Shown here: in pieces, positions 9,849 to 17,660 of the stretch
How positions within the stretch are numbered: the stretch's first letter is position 1
How the letters are laid out: the number at the start of each line of letters is the position of its first letter
From: Candidatus Rhodoblastus alkanivorans
GTDB taxonomy: Bacteria; Pseudomonadota; Alphaproteobacteria; Rhizobiales; Beijerinckiaceae
NCBI RefSeq assembly: GCF_022760755.1
Contig: NZ_JAIVFP010000001.1
Span: forward strand, 3,700,001-3,764,000
Reading direction: 5' to 3'
Length of the DNA stretch: 64,000 nt
Program-made: the position numbers and the translations under genes
Notes under the pieces: model-generated
The model's input: only the letters and a program-made list of their open reading frames with translations
Database searches by the model: none
Told to the model about the DNA's origin: nothing

Positions 9849-11453
9849 TCAGGACGCCTCGCGCGGAATCTCGCGCAGCAGCGGCGTCTCGCCTGGCCTG
9901 TGTCCCGGCGCCTCGCGAATGGCGACGGCCCAGCAGAACAGTCCCGCCGCGAAGAAAAACGGCCAGGCGTCCAGCAGCAGCGCCTTGATCGCTTCGACCG
10001 CCGGACGAATCCGTTGATCCGGATTGACGTCCGGCGGCAGGGTCGCGCGAATTGTCGGATCGTCGAGCAGGGACTTCAGCCGTTCGGCGGACGGATAGGG
10101 AATTTGCGGGATCGTTTTCCCCGCCAGCGCCGCGGCGTCGCCCGTGGTTACAAAAGCGCGCAGATTGGCTTCCTCGATCCGCGCGTCGTCGTGGCGTTGC
10201 AGAATTGCGGCGACCTTGCCGACCCGGCCATGATTGATGACGAGAAGCGCCGCGATAATCGCCGCGACCGCCAAAGCCAGACGGGCGAGATGGCGCGGAT
10301 CGGCGAAAATGTCGAGCCTCGGCGCAAGCCAGAGCGCGGCGACGAGATTGACGAGCAGGCCGACCACGGAGAAATCGAGATAACGGGAAACCACCATGCC
10401 GTTGCGACCGAAGGCTAGTGCCGCGCATTGGACGAGCGACCAGGCGAGAACGCCAAGATTGAACCAGCGCGGATCGTCGCGCGCGGGCGCGTCGCGCAGC
10501 AAGACGAAGGCGAAGGCCAGTCCCGGCGCATAGAGCAAGGCGCCGATCGGATTGTGCAAAGGCCAGGCGAGCAAATCGGCGAAGCCAAGCAGGAAAGCCG
10601 AAATCGAATGCGCGTGATAGACGTCGTTTTCGGGGATATGCGGCGTGAGCGCGACGAACAGCGCGCTCAGGGCCAGCAAGGCGGCGGCGGCGAGCCATTC
10701 CGCCGCGCCCGAGCGCGCCCGGCGGGCAATCTGGAGCAAAGCAAGGCCCGCGCCGATCGCGGGCGCCAGGGCGCCGCTCGCCATGGAAAGAAAGGCGCCC
10801 GAGGCAAGCAGGACCGCCGAAAACCATCGCAGCGACCACGCCTCGGCGTCGGCGAACAACCAGATGGCGGCGAAGGAAAAGGCCATCACGGTATAGAAAT
10901 GGGTGTTGAAGCCAAGCAGCGTGTTTTCATGGCCGAAAGGCAATAGCGCCAGGCCGCAGCCGACAATGGCCGCGACCATGAGCTTCGGCCCGTCCAGCGC
11001 GCGCGTCAGCGCCGCCAGCAACAAGGCCAGGGTCGCGGAATGCAGCAGGGCGTTGAAGATCATCGGCAGCACGACGTCCCAATAGCCGGAGATTTTGAGG
11101 TTCAGGATCGTCACGAGCCTTGTGGGGACGATCAGATGCTCGTTGTCGCGCTGAAAAAGACTCCAAAAGCCGAAATGACCTTCAAGAAAGGGCTTGATCG
11201 TGCTGACCGCGTCCCCGTCCCATTCGTCGGAAAAGGGAACCTGGCTCGACGCGAAATGGATCAGCAGGAACTTGCTGGCGAGAATGAGCAGGAACACGCC
11301 GACGAAGGCCAGAACGGCGACGCGGGGCGATCCGGCGCCGCGGGGCGATCCGGCGGTTCGGGAGGACGCCGCCGCGGGATTGTCGTTCACAGGACAAGAT
11401 TGGTCAGCGCGCGCGCCGGGAATCGGCGTCGCCAGTTCTTCACGCAGGATCAT
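9849..11453 (-). CDS. polytopic membrane protein of unknown function
   Basis: 534 residues with roughly ten hydrophobic segments separated by short loops and a large loop near residues 410-490. The amphipathic region after the first helix (SDEWDGDAVSTIKPFLEGHFG) and the overall topology recall lipid-linked glycosyltransferases of the GT-C type, where an acidic motif follows TM1, but no family signature is certain. The N-terminal cytoplasmic stretch contains a short GSPRGAGSPR duplication encoded by a 15-bp tandem repeat near 11319-11355. It converges on the RND operon with a 13-bp gap. A GTG at 11390 is an alternative start. Confidence 0.65.
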   Translation of the reverse strand: MILREELATPIPGARADQSCPVNDNPAAASSRTAGSPRGAGSPRVAVLAFVGVFLLILASKFLLIHFASSQVPFSDEWDGDAVSTIKPFLEGHFGFWSLFQRDNEHLIVPTRLVTILNLKISGYWDVVLPMIFNALLHSATLALLLAALTRALDGPKLMVAAIVGCGLALLPFGHENTLLGFNTHFYTVMAFSFAAIWLFADAEAWSLRWFSAVLLASGAFLSMASGALAPAIGAGLALLQIARRARSGAAEWLAAAALLALSALFVALTPHIPENDVYHAHSISAFLLGFADLLAWPLHNPIGALLYAPGLAFAFVLLRDAPARDDPRWFNLGVLAWSLVQCAALAFGRNGMVVSRYLDFSVVGLLVNLVAALWLAPRLDIFADPRHLARLALAVAAIIAALLVINHGRVGKVAAILQRHDDARIEEANLRAFVTTGDAAALAGKTIPQIPYPSAERLKSLLDDPTIRATLPPDVNPDQRIRPAVEAIKALLLDAWPFFFAAGLFCWAVAIREAPGHRPGETPLLREIPREAS

Positions 11454-11623
11454 GGCGTAATGGCTCCGAAGCTTTCACGCGCGCGATTCCGCGGCCGGGC
11501 CGCCATGTGGCGCCCGGATGTCGTACAAAGCTCTGTTTCAGTTTGATTTTTTAATCAGGAGCGCCTTGGCCGCCGATTTCGTCCCTCATGGACTGGCGCG
11601 GGCCGACGGGCAAGGCCGCGCCC

Positions 11624-11887
11624 TCATAAGCCGCCGCTCCAGGCGACCGGGGCGGAAATGGAGCCGCCCGGTTTCAGGGAGGCGTTGGCGCCGCTTCCAT
11701 CTGTCCGCGAAAGCTGCGTCGGGGCGGCGTGCGGCCGCTCGCCGCAAGACGACGGCCGTGCGCAGGCGAGGCCGGCGCCGATAAGGGCGATCGCGGCGAG
11801 GCTGCGGACGAAACGCCGCAGAATCGCGGCGTGGAGGCGGATGGAAAAGCTGGACGGCGCGGAGGCCAGAATGGCGACGAAGCTCAA
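11624..11887 (-). CDS. possible small lipoprotein
   Basis: 87-residue frame. Its best feature is a basic-plus-hydrophobic segment ending LIGAGLAC, a good lipobox, followed by a short Ser/Pro/Gly-rich tail. The TTG at 11887 is chosen because GGAG lies 9 bases upstream; another TTG at 11947 would lengthen it to 107 residues and run to within 14 bp of the inverted repeat at 11961. It could be a chance frame in GC-rich intergenic DNA; there is no recognised family. Confidence 0.25.
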   Translation of the reverse strand: MSFVAILASAPSSFSIRLHAAILRRFVRSLAAIALIGAGLACARPSSCGERPHAAPTQLSRTDGSGANASLKPGGSISAPVAWSGGL

Positions 11888-11960
11888 GGCGGCGCACTCC
11901 AAAGGATGGCGATAGGGCAAATTACGTGAGAACTTTTCCCACGTCAACGCCGCAAAGCGA

Positions 11961-11985
11961 TTCCGTGGGATTTATTCCCATGGAA
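11961..11985. promoter_or_regulatory. inverted repeat before DUF6502 gene
   Basis: TTCCGTGGGA and TCCCATGGAA form 10-bp arms with one mismatch around a TTTAT centre, ending 19 bp before the DUF6502 ATG. The position and symmetry suggest an operator or a structured 5' leader for the DUF6502-DUF5666 pair; no T-run follows, so it is not a terminator. Repeat seen directly; role inferred. Confidence 0.5.
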
Positions 11986-12004
11986 AATCATCTATGCTGG
12001 CGCC

Positions 12005-12865
12005 ATGACCGAAGCCGCCCCGCCGCCTGACGCCGCTCGCCTGCAGACGCCGATCGCGCGAATCCTGCGTCCGCTCGTCCGCCTTTTCATCCGCTGCGGG
12101 ATGACCTTTCCCGCCTTGTGCGACCTGTTGCGCGAGCTTTACGTGAATGTGGCCGAATATGATTTCGCGCTCAGGGGCAAGGAGCAGACCGACAGCCGCG
12201 TCAGCCTGCTGACTGGGATCCATCGCAAGGAAGTGCGCCGGCTGCGGGGCGCCGGCGCGCCGGTGCGGCTCGTTCCCGCGAGCGTGTCACGATCGAGCAT
12301 GATCATTGCCCGCTGGGTCGCCGCGCCACAATTCACCGACGACAAGGGCGCGCCGCTGCCCCTGCGCCGCGCTGGAGATCCCGGTGACGGCCCGACCTAT
12401 GACGAACTGGTGGAATCGGTAACCCGCGACGTGCGCCCACGCGCGGTGCTCGACGAATGGCTCGATCGCGGCATGGTTACGATCGATTCCGAGGGGCGCG
12501 TCCGGCTTGAGGAGGCGGCCTTCGCGCCGCGCGCCGGCGACGACCGCCAGCTCTATTATTTCGGCCGCAACCTCCACGACCATGTCGCGGCGGCAGTGGA
12601 AAACATTCTCGCCGCCGAGCCGCCCTTTTTCGAGCGCGCGGTGCATTACGAAGGCGTATCGCAGGCCATGGCCGAAAACATGCTGGCCCTGTCGCGCCGC
12701 GTCGCCTTGGAGGCGCTCAAGGGCGTGAACCGCGAAGCGCAGGGCGCGATGCGCGAGGATCCAGGCGGGACCTGGCGCTGGAATTTCGGCCTTTATCTTT
12801 ATGGCGAGGACGAATCCCTGCGGCGCGAGGCCCCGGCGGAAGACGACGGGGGAAAGTCGGAATGA
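12005..12865 (+). CDS. DUF6502 family protein
   Basis: 286-residue cytoplasmic protein of unknown function. The N-terminal part (IARILRPLVRLFIRCGMTFPAL, then RVSLLTGIHRKEVRRLRG) looks like a winged-helix DNA-binding region, and the centre carries a conserved acidic stretch. DUF6502 proteins are often found beside DUF5666 proteins, as here: its stop overlaps the ATG of the next gene (ATGA), so they are one operon. The inverted repeat just upstream could be an autoregulatory operator if this is a regulator; that role is inference only. Confidence 0.7.
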   Translation: MTEAAPPPDAARLQTPIARILRPLVRLFIRCGMTFPALCDLLRELYVNVAEYDFALRGKEQTDSRVSLLTGIHRKEVRRLRGAGAPVRLVPASVSRSSMIIARWVAAPQFTDDKGAPLPLRRAGDPGDGPTYDELVESVTRDVRPRAVLDEWLDRGMVTIDSEGRVRLEEAAFAPRAGDDRQLYYFGRNLHDHVAAAVENILAAEPPFFERAVHYEGVSQAMAENMLALSRRVALEALKGVNREAQGAMREDPGGTWRWNFGLYLYGEDESLRREAPAEDDGGKSE

Positions 12866-14241
12866 GCGCCCCGAAATCCCTGAGCCGCCGCCGGTTTCTG
12901 CTGTTCGCCGCCCTCATGGGAAGCGTGAAGGCCTTTGCCGGGGATGACAGCAAAAAAGGCGGCGACAATGGCATTGGCGGGACCGGCTTCCGTCCGGGCG
13001 ACAATGGCCTCGGCGGCACAGGCTTCATTGGCTCGATCCGCAAATTCGGCAGCGTCTATGTCAATGGCGAGCGCATCGCTTATCCGGCCGATGCGATCAT
13101 CGAAATCGACGGTTCGCGCGCCACGCCCGCCGACATGCGCCTCGGCCAGGTCGCGCGCCTCGTCGCGGAGCGCGCCGACAATGTCTGGACGACCCATCGC
13201 ATCGTCATCGTCAGCGAAGCGATCGGCTCGGTCGAACGGATCAGGGGCAAAAAGCTCGACATTCTCGGGCAGCGCATACTTCTGCCCAGCGCAAGGATCG
13301 CGCGCGCGCTGAAAGTCGGGGATCGCATCGCGGTCGGCGGCCTGCGCCGTCCGGACCAGACCATTGTCGCCTCCTCAGTCGAACGCGTTCCGGGCGGGCT
13401 CGACCAGATCGCGGGCCTCGTCCAGCGCCACGCCTCGGGCGGATTGAGGATCGGCGGCCAGAAGATCGCCGGCGTCTCCGACGCGCTGGCCGGGTCCCGC
13501 ATCGTTGCGCGCGGCGCTCTCGACAATGGGGTCTTCGTCGTCCGCGAGGCGCAAAACGAGGCCGAGATCGGCATTGGCGGCGCGCGCAACGTCTCCGTCG
13601 AAACCTGGGTGAGCCGCCGCGCCGGCGGGCTGGAGACCGCAGGCGGCGTCCGGGTCGAGGATCGCGGCGGCGGCGCCCCGGCGGGCGCCCGTCTGGTCGT
13701 CATCAATGGCGCATTCGGCGCCGACGGTTCTCTGGTCGCGCGGCAAATCGAACGGGTCGATCCGCGGCGCGGCTTCGATGCGCCCGGCGGCGGTCCGAAC
13801 GGCGGCCCCGGAGGAGGTCAGGGCGGAAGAGGATCTGGCGGAAGAGGTCCCGGAGGAATGGGCGACCCCGGAGGCTCCGGCGGCGCCCCCGGCGGCCGCC
13901 CCGGCGGATTCTTGCAACACGGTCCCGAACGAGGGGGGCTTGACCAGCGGAGATTTGGCGCGCCCGGCGGCGGCGCTTTTCCGGACGCGCCAGGAACCGG
14001 AACGCCAGGGATCGGATTGCCAAGCGGCGGAACCCCGGGCGGCGGAAATCCAAGCGGCGGGCTTCCGCCGACAGGCGGCTCGCCATTCGGCGGCCCCGGA
14101 GCCTTCCCGGGCGGACCCGGGGCCTTCCCCGGCGGGCCCGGAGCGTTCCCCAGCGGACCCGGGGCCTTCCCAGGCGGGTCCGGCCCCTTCCCCGGCGGGC
14201 CCGGCGGCTTCACGGGACCGCCCGGCGGCCGATTCCGCTGA
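12862..14241 (+). CDS. exported DUF5666 protein with Gly/Pro/Phe-rich repeat tail
   Basis: 459 residues. The N-terminus has a twin-arginine-like signal (LSRRRFLLFAALMGSVKAFAG), so export by Tat is likely. Residues about 50-270 carry three to four DUF5666-type beta-domains recognisable by repeated V.G..I and L..G..VAV patterns (for example VNGERIAYPADAIIEIDG, then ILGQRILLPSARI). From about residue 300 the protein becomes extremely Gly/Pro-rich with a GPGAFPG heptapeptide repeat, a low-complexity tail that could be an extracellular or surface polymer. Coupled to the DUF6502 gene by a 4-bp overlap. Function unknown. Confidence 0.75.
   Translation: MSAPKSLSRRRFLLFAALMGSVKAFAGDDSKKGGDNGIGGTGFRPGDNGLGGTGFIGSIRKFGSVYVNGERIAYPADAIIEIDGSRATPADMRLGQVARLVAERADNVWTTHRIVIVSEAIGSVERIRGKKLDILGQRILLPSARIARALKVGDRIAVGGLRRPDQTIVASSVERVPGGLDQIAGLVQRHASGGLRIGGQKIAGVSDALAGSRIVARGALDNGVFVVREAQNEAEIGIGGARNVSVETWVSRRAGGLETAGGVRVEDRGGGAPAGARLVVINGAFGADGSLVARQIERVDPRRGFDAPGGGPNGGPGGGQGGRGSGGRGPGGMGDPGGSGGAPGGRPGGFLQHGPERGGLDQRRFGAPGGGAFPDAPGTGTPGIGLPSGGTPGGGNPSGGLPPTGGSPFGGPGAFPGGPGAFPGGPGAFPSGPGAFPGGSGPFPGGPGGFTGPPGGRFR
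14092..14212 (+). repeat. 21-bp tandem repeat encoding GPGAFPG
   Basis: About five to six imperfect copies of a 21-bp unit lie in the 3' end of the DUF5666 gene and encode a seven-residue Gly/Pro/Phe motif. The units differ mostly at third positions, so the protein repeat is conserved while the DNA drifts. Such repeats can change copy number between strains. Confidence 0.7.
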
Positions 14242-14258
14242 TCCGGGCAGGCTCGCCT

Positions 14259-14948
14259 TCAGGCCGGGATAAGGGGCCCGACCGCCCAGACGAGCCAAAA
14301 GCCCAAGGCGAGATGCGGGCCGAAGGCCAAGGGTTCGCGCGGATGGGCGAGCGCGCGGTCGCGCAAGGCGATCGTCGCGGCAAGCGCGCCGGAAAGCGCC
14401 GCGATCAGCAGGCAGGACGCCAAGCCGTCCCAGCCGAGCCAGAGCCCGGCCAAAGCGAAAAGCCGCGCGTCGCCCTGCCCCAGGCCGGGATAGCCGCGCG
14501 CCTTTTCAAAGGCCCAGGCGGCGGCGCGAAAGACCGCAAAGGCGAAAGCAGCCGCCGACAGAAAGAAGGCAAAATTTTCGACCGGCGCCGCCAGCCGCAG
14601 AGCGACGCCGGCGAGCGCCAGAACGAGAAGCGGCCCATCGGGCAGGATGAAATAGCGGGCGTCGATCAGCGCCGCGACGCTTAAGGCCACGAAAAGAACG
14701 AGGCTCGGCGCCGCATACCAGCCAAGCTGATCCGGTTGGGCCGCGAGCCACAACAGCCCGGCGATGAATCCCCACGCCGCCGGCGCGAGACCGCGAAACC
14801 CCTTGCGGCAGGACAGGATCGCCAGCGCCAAAGCCGCCAGCAGACGCGCGCGGCGGAAAAAGCGCGCGAGCCATGGCGGCCGCGCGCTTTGCGCAAAAAG
14901 GTCGGAGCGCGCGGCGCGCGCTCCTTCAGTCTGGCCTCGCTGGATCAA
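14259..14948 (-). CDS. minimal prepilin peptidase (A24 family, GspO/PilD-like)
   Basis: 229-residue polytopic aspartyl peptidase that should cleave the leader of the pseudopilins GspG, H, I, J and K encoded nearby. The two catalytic aspartates are visible in LIDARYFILPDG and in the GxGD signature GLGQGDARLFALAG. The N-terminal cytoplasmic domain with CxxC pairs, which methylates the new N-terminus in classical PilD/GspO, is missing, so this is a peptidase-only form like CpaA/TadV. A TTG at 14948 overlaps the stop of the upstream phosphatase gene (TTGA), giving coupled expression; a later start is possible because the first 30 residues are non-hydrophobic. Confidence 0.8.
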   Translation of the reverse strand: MIQRGQTEGARAARSDLFAQSARPPWLARFFRRARLLAALALAILSCRKGFRGLAPAAWGFIAGLLWLAAQPDQLGWYAAPSLVLFVALSVAALIDARYFILPDGPLLVLALAGVALRLAAPVENFAFFLSAAAFAFAVFRAAAWAFEKARGYPGLGQGDARLFALAGLWLGWDGLASCLLIAALSGALAATIALRDRALAHPREPLAFGPHLALGFWLVWAVGPLIPA

Positions 14949-16567
14949 TTCCAGCGAAATTGCAGGCCGGGCAGAGGCGTCGTGCCCTCAAGCTTCACGC
15001 CGTCGAGTTCGTCGGGGTCGAGGCCGAAAAGCTTCAGGACCGTCGGCGCGATCTGGGTGGTCTCCACCGGGGCGTTGATCGACGCATGGATCAGTTGGGG
15101 ATTGGAGACGATCAGAGCGACGTGGGTGTCGTCCTCGTTGAAGCCGCCATGCTCGGCAAGCTTCGAGCCGCCGGTATAGATCACGCCGACACGGGTGACC
15201 CCGATAATGTCGGGCGTGCGCGAATCCTTTTGCGGATCCTGGTAATTCGACGCCAGCAGCGGCCCGGAAAGCCATTCCATGATCCCGGTGTCGCCATAGG
15301 CGTTGAGAGCCTTGACGGCGTCAGCGGTCTTGGTTCCGCTATTGTCCTTCAGCCAGATCAGCGTGACGTCGTCGGCCATATCGAAGGCGTAATTCGAGCC
15401 GGGCGGGCCGGCGATGACCGTGCTGTCTTTAAGGGTCACGCGCTTGCTCACGTCGATCGGCGATTGACCGTGCTTCGCGCTGACGATGATCGTGGTGTTC
15501 CGGTCAAGATTGTTGCGCGCCAGCGTCTCGACCATCTGGCCGATCGAATTGTCGGCGAAGGTGATCGCGCTCTGCAAGCCGGCGCTCGGCGTCGCCTGCG
15601 GATCGGAATAGCCGTTGCCCTTCAGCTTCTGGCCGACGCTGACGGACTGGAAGTTCAGACCGAACACCGCCGGAACGCCGACCTTTTTCATGCCGGTGTG
15701 ATCGCGGCCGGCGATCTCGTTCAGGATCGCCTGCACCTTGAGGCCATCGTAACATTCGACGCCGCCGATCGAGCTGGTGAAGCTGCCTCCGGCGATCGGA
15801 GTCGGATTGGGCGCCGTGGACTTCAGGCCGAGCGACGCGACAAGGGCGATATTCGCCGCGCTCAGGTCGGAATCGATTTCCGGCGCGAAGAAGTCGTCGA
15901 TATTGCGGCCCGGACCATTCAGGGTAAAGGCGTCGGGACCGTTGAGGATGTCATAGGCTGGGTGCTTGTCGGACCAGGCGGTGCGATAGCCACGGGCGTG
16001 GAGGATGCTGAAAATGGTGTTGACGCGCAGAAAATTGTGCGGCCACACCGGCTGGCATTTGCCGTTGACCATCTTGCCGGGCAGGTGGGCGGCCGAGATC
16101 GCCACAGCGCCATTGGCGCTGAGCAGGCTGTTGGGAACGCCGCCGTCGATGCGGGAACTGTCAGTGTCGACGTTTTCCGCAAAGGTCGTTTCGGCGCCGG
16201 GACCGGAAGCGCAATTGGGCGAATAAAGCGTGCGGTCGTAGCTGTCGTCATAAAAGACGCCAGCCGATTTGGGCGTAGCGCCCGAAACCTGGGCGATCGT
16301 GCCTAGGAACGAATCCGACGGCTTGGTGGTCGAGGCGGACGTGTAGGTCACCCCCGATTTGACCAGAGCCGCAATATTCGGACAGGTCCGGTGGGCGACG
16401 AAATAGTTGAGGTCGGCCTGGTGGAAACCGTCGATGCTCAGGATGAGAACGTGTTTGTCACGATCCTGCCTGGCGGCGGCGGGCGACAGCGTCGCGAAGG
16501 GAATCGCGAGGCTGGACGCGACAGCGGTGCTGGCTAAGAGATTGGCAAGGCTTTTCGAATTCGCCAC
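14945..16567 (-). CDS. exported alkaline phosphatase-superfamily protein (nucleotide pyrophosphatase/phosphodiesterase type)
   Basis: 540 residues. A signal peptide (ANSKSLANLLASTAVASSLA to about residue 30) is followed by the superfamily metal site HVLILSIDGFHQADL and a nucleophile region (YTSASTTKPSDSF). Later metal ligands are plausible in VSAKHGQSPIDV and LAEHGGFNEDDTHV. It probably hydrolyses phosphate mono- or diesters outside the cytoplasm. GTG at 16567 gives a clean signal peptide; TTG at 16609 would add 14 residues. The stop overlaps the prepilin peptidase start, tying it to the secretion locus as a candidate substrate. Confidence 0.8.
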   Translation of the reverse strand: MANSKSLANLLASTAVASSLAIPFATLSPAAARQDRDKHVLILSIDGFHQADLNYFVAHRTCPNIAALVKSGVTYTSASTTKPSDSFLGTIAQVSGATPKSAGVFYDDSYDRTLYSPNCASGPGAETTFAENVDTDSSRIDGGVPNSLLSANGAVAISAAHLPGKMVNGKCQPVWPHNFLRVNTIFSILHARGYRTAWSDKHPAYDILNGPDAFTLNGPGRNIDDFFAPEIDSDLSAANIALVASLGLKSTAPNPTPIAGGSFTSSIGGVECYDGLKVQAILNEIAGRDHTGMKKVGVPAVFGLNFQSVSVGQKLKGNGYSDPQATPSAGLQSAITFADNSIGQMVETLARNNLDRNTTIIVSAKHGQSPIDVSKRVTLKDSTVIAGPPGSNYAFDMADDVTLIWLKDNSGTKTADAVKALNAYGDTGIMEWLSGPLLASNYQDPQKDSRTPDIIGVTRVGVIYTGGSKLAEHGGFNEDDTHVALIVSNPQLIHASINAPVETTQIAPTVLKLFGLDPDELDGVKLEGTTPLPGLQFRWN

Positions 16568-16718
16568 TGTAACCCCGCGGTCTGAATGACGGCGAGGAAG
16601 GAAACACAAGCCCGTGACGCGGCGGTGTCATTAATTTGAAACTTCGGATTCCGAGAATGGAGCTCCATCGCGCACTCCCCTGCGCGAGCGCGACGATCGC
16701 AAGTTTCGAGGAGAAAAA

Positions 16719-17093
16719 GTGTCCGCCTCCAGATTGCTTCGCCTTGCCGCCCCTATCCTCGTCGCGCTCGGATGCGGCCCGGCGCGCGCTCAGGACATTT
16801 CGCCTCAGGCGCTGACCCATTACGCCTATTGCATCGAGCAGGCGCAGCAATATGGCTTCGTCTTCCAGGGCCAGCGCGGAATCGCCTATCGCTGCCGCGA
16901 TGAAGTCGCCGTCGCCTATTTCAACGATCTCGGACGGCAGCGCCGGCGCGCGGTCGATCGGATCGAGCGCAACGCCACCGGCGTCTATGATCTGCGCGCG
17001 ATCCGGGACGTCGGCTTCTGCTGGCACAAGATCGAAAACGAGCTTCGCCAGCCGGTTTCGTTCTGGGGCTGCGACATCTATGTCGCTTTTTGA
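16719..17093 (+). CDS. small exported protein of unknown function
   Basis: 124 residues with a signal peptide (SASRLLRLAAPILVALGCG, ending near ARAQ) and a mature part of about 100 residues with five cysteines including YCIEQAQQYGF, YRCRDEV, GFCWHK and GCDIYV, suggesting disulfides in the periplasm. GTG at 16719 is chosen because CGAGGAG lies 5 bases upstream. Divergent from the phosphatase gene and 78 bp upstream of gspG in the same direction. No known family recognised. Confidence 0.65.
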   Translation: MSASRLLRLAAPILVALGCGPARAQDISPQALTHYAYCIEQAQQYGFVFQGQRGIAYRCRDEVAVAYFNDLGRQRRRAVDRIERNATGVYDLRAIRDVGFCWHKIENELRQPVSFWGCDIYVAF

Positions 17094-17171
17094 CGCCGGG
17101 CGGCGTCCCCGCGTCATCCAGCCATCACAAAACTGGGCTTAATTGTCGCCTGTTCGAGAGGAGAACCGTCC

Positions 17172-17654
17172 TTGCAGCCCGTTCGCGCCTATGCCTTGCC
17201 GCCGATCCGCCGGATTGTCCGCCCCGGACGGGCGCGGCGCCCCAAGGGAGGGCGCGCGGGCTTCACTCTGGTCGAAATGCTGGTGGTGCTCGCGATCATC
17301 GGCATGATCGTCGGCCTGGTTGGCCCTCGCGTGCTCAATTATCTCTCCCAGTCCAAGGTCAAGACGGCGCAGATCCAGATGGAAAACATCGCCAGCGCGC
17401 TCGATCTGTTCTATCTCGACGCCGGCCGCTATCCCACGACCGAGGAGGGTCTCGCGGCGCTGGTGCGCGCGCCCGCCGACGCCTCCGCCTGGAACGGCCC
17501 CTATATCAAATCCGCGACGGCGCCCAAGGACCCCTGGGGGCATGATTTCGTCTATCGCGCCCCCGGCCGAACCGGACCTTATGAGATCGACTCTTTGGGG
17601 CCCGACGGCAAGGGCGACGCCGCCGGCCTGACCCGCGCCGCCGCCAACCGCTAG
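17172..17654 (+). CDS. gspG: GspG, major pseudopilin of type II secretion
   Basis: 160 residues. A basic leader ends in the prepilin cleavage motif RAGFTLVEMLVVLAIIG, with cleavage after Gly and Glu at +5. The mature part has the GspG hallmark GRYPTTEEGLAALV and the calcium-site region WNGPYIKSATAPKDPWGHDFVYR. It polymerises into the periplasmic pseudopilus that pushes substrates through the secretin. The start is a TTG at 17172, after AGAGGAGAA; this gives a leader of about 30 residues, longer than usual, so a later start is possible. Followed 6 bp later by gspK. Confidence 0.92.
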   Translation: MQPVRAYALPPIRRIVRPGRARRPKGGRAGFTLVEMLVVLAIIGMIVGLVGPRVLNYLSQSKVKTAQIQMENIASALDLFYLDAGRYPTTEEGLAALVRAPADASAWNGPYIKSATAPKDPWGHDFVYRAPGRTGPYEIDSLGPDGKGDAAGLTRAAANR

Positions 17655-17660
17655 CAGCCG

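Larger units (their letters stand above)
11454..12004. other. 550-bp stretch with no secure gene
   Basis: Between the membrane protein and the DUF6502 gene. It holds a possible minus-strand small lipoprotein reading frame (about 11624-11887), a short TGATT-tttt-AATCA hairpin at 11544-11557, and a strong inverted repeat at 11961-11985 directly before the DUF6502 start. No RNA gene or mobile element was recognised. Confidence 0.5.

Noticed and set aside
16614-16642. GTGTCAT as part of a Pho box near the phosphatase at 16567
   Set aside because: Only one half-site matches; neighbours at 11-bp spacing do not, and the orientation is opposite to the phosphatase.
17111-17139. Weak Pho-box-like repeats before gspG (GCGTCAT, CCATCAC, CTGGGCT at 11-bp steps)
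   Set aside because: Matches are only 5, 4 and 4 of 7 bases, so it is too weak to list, although it would fit the phosphate idea.
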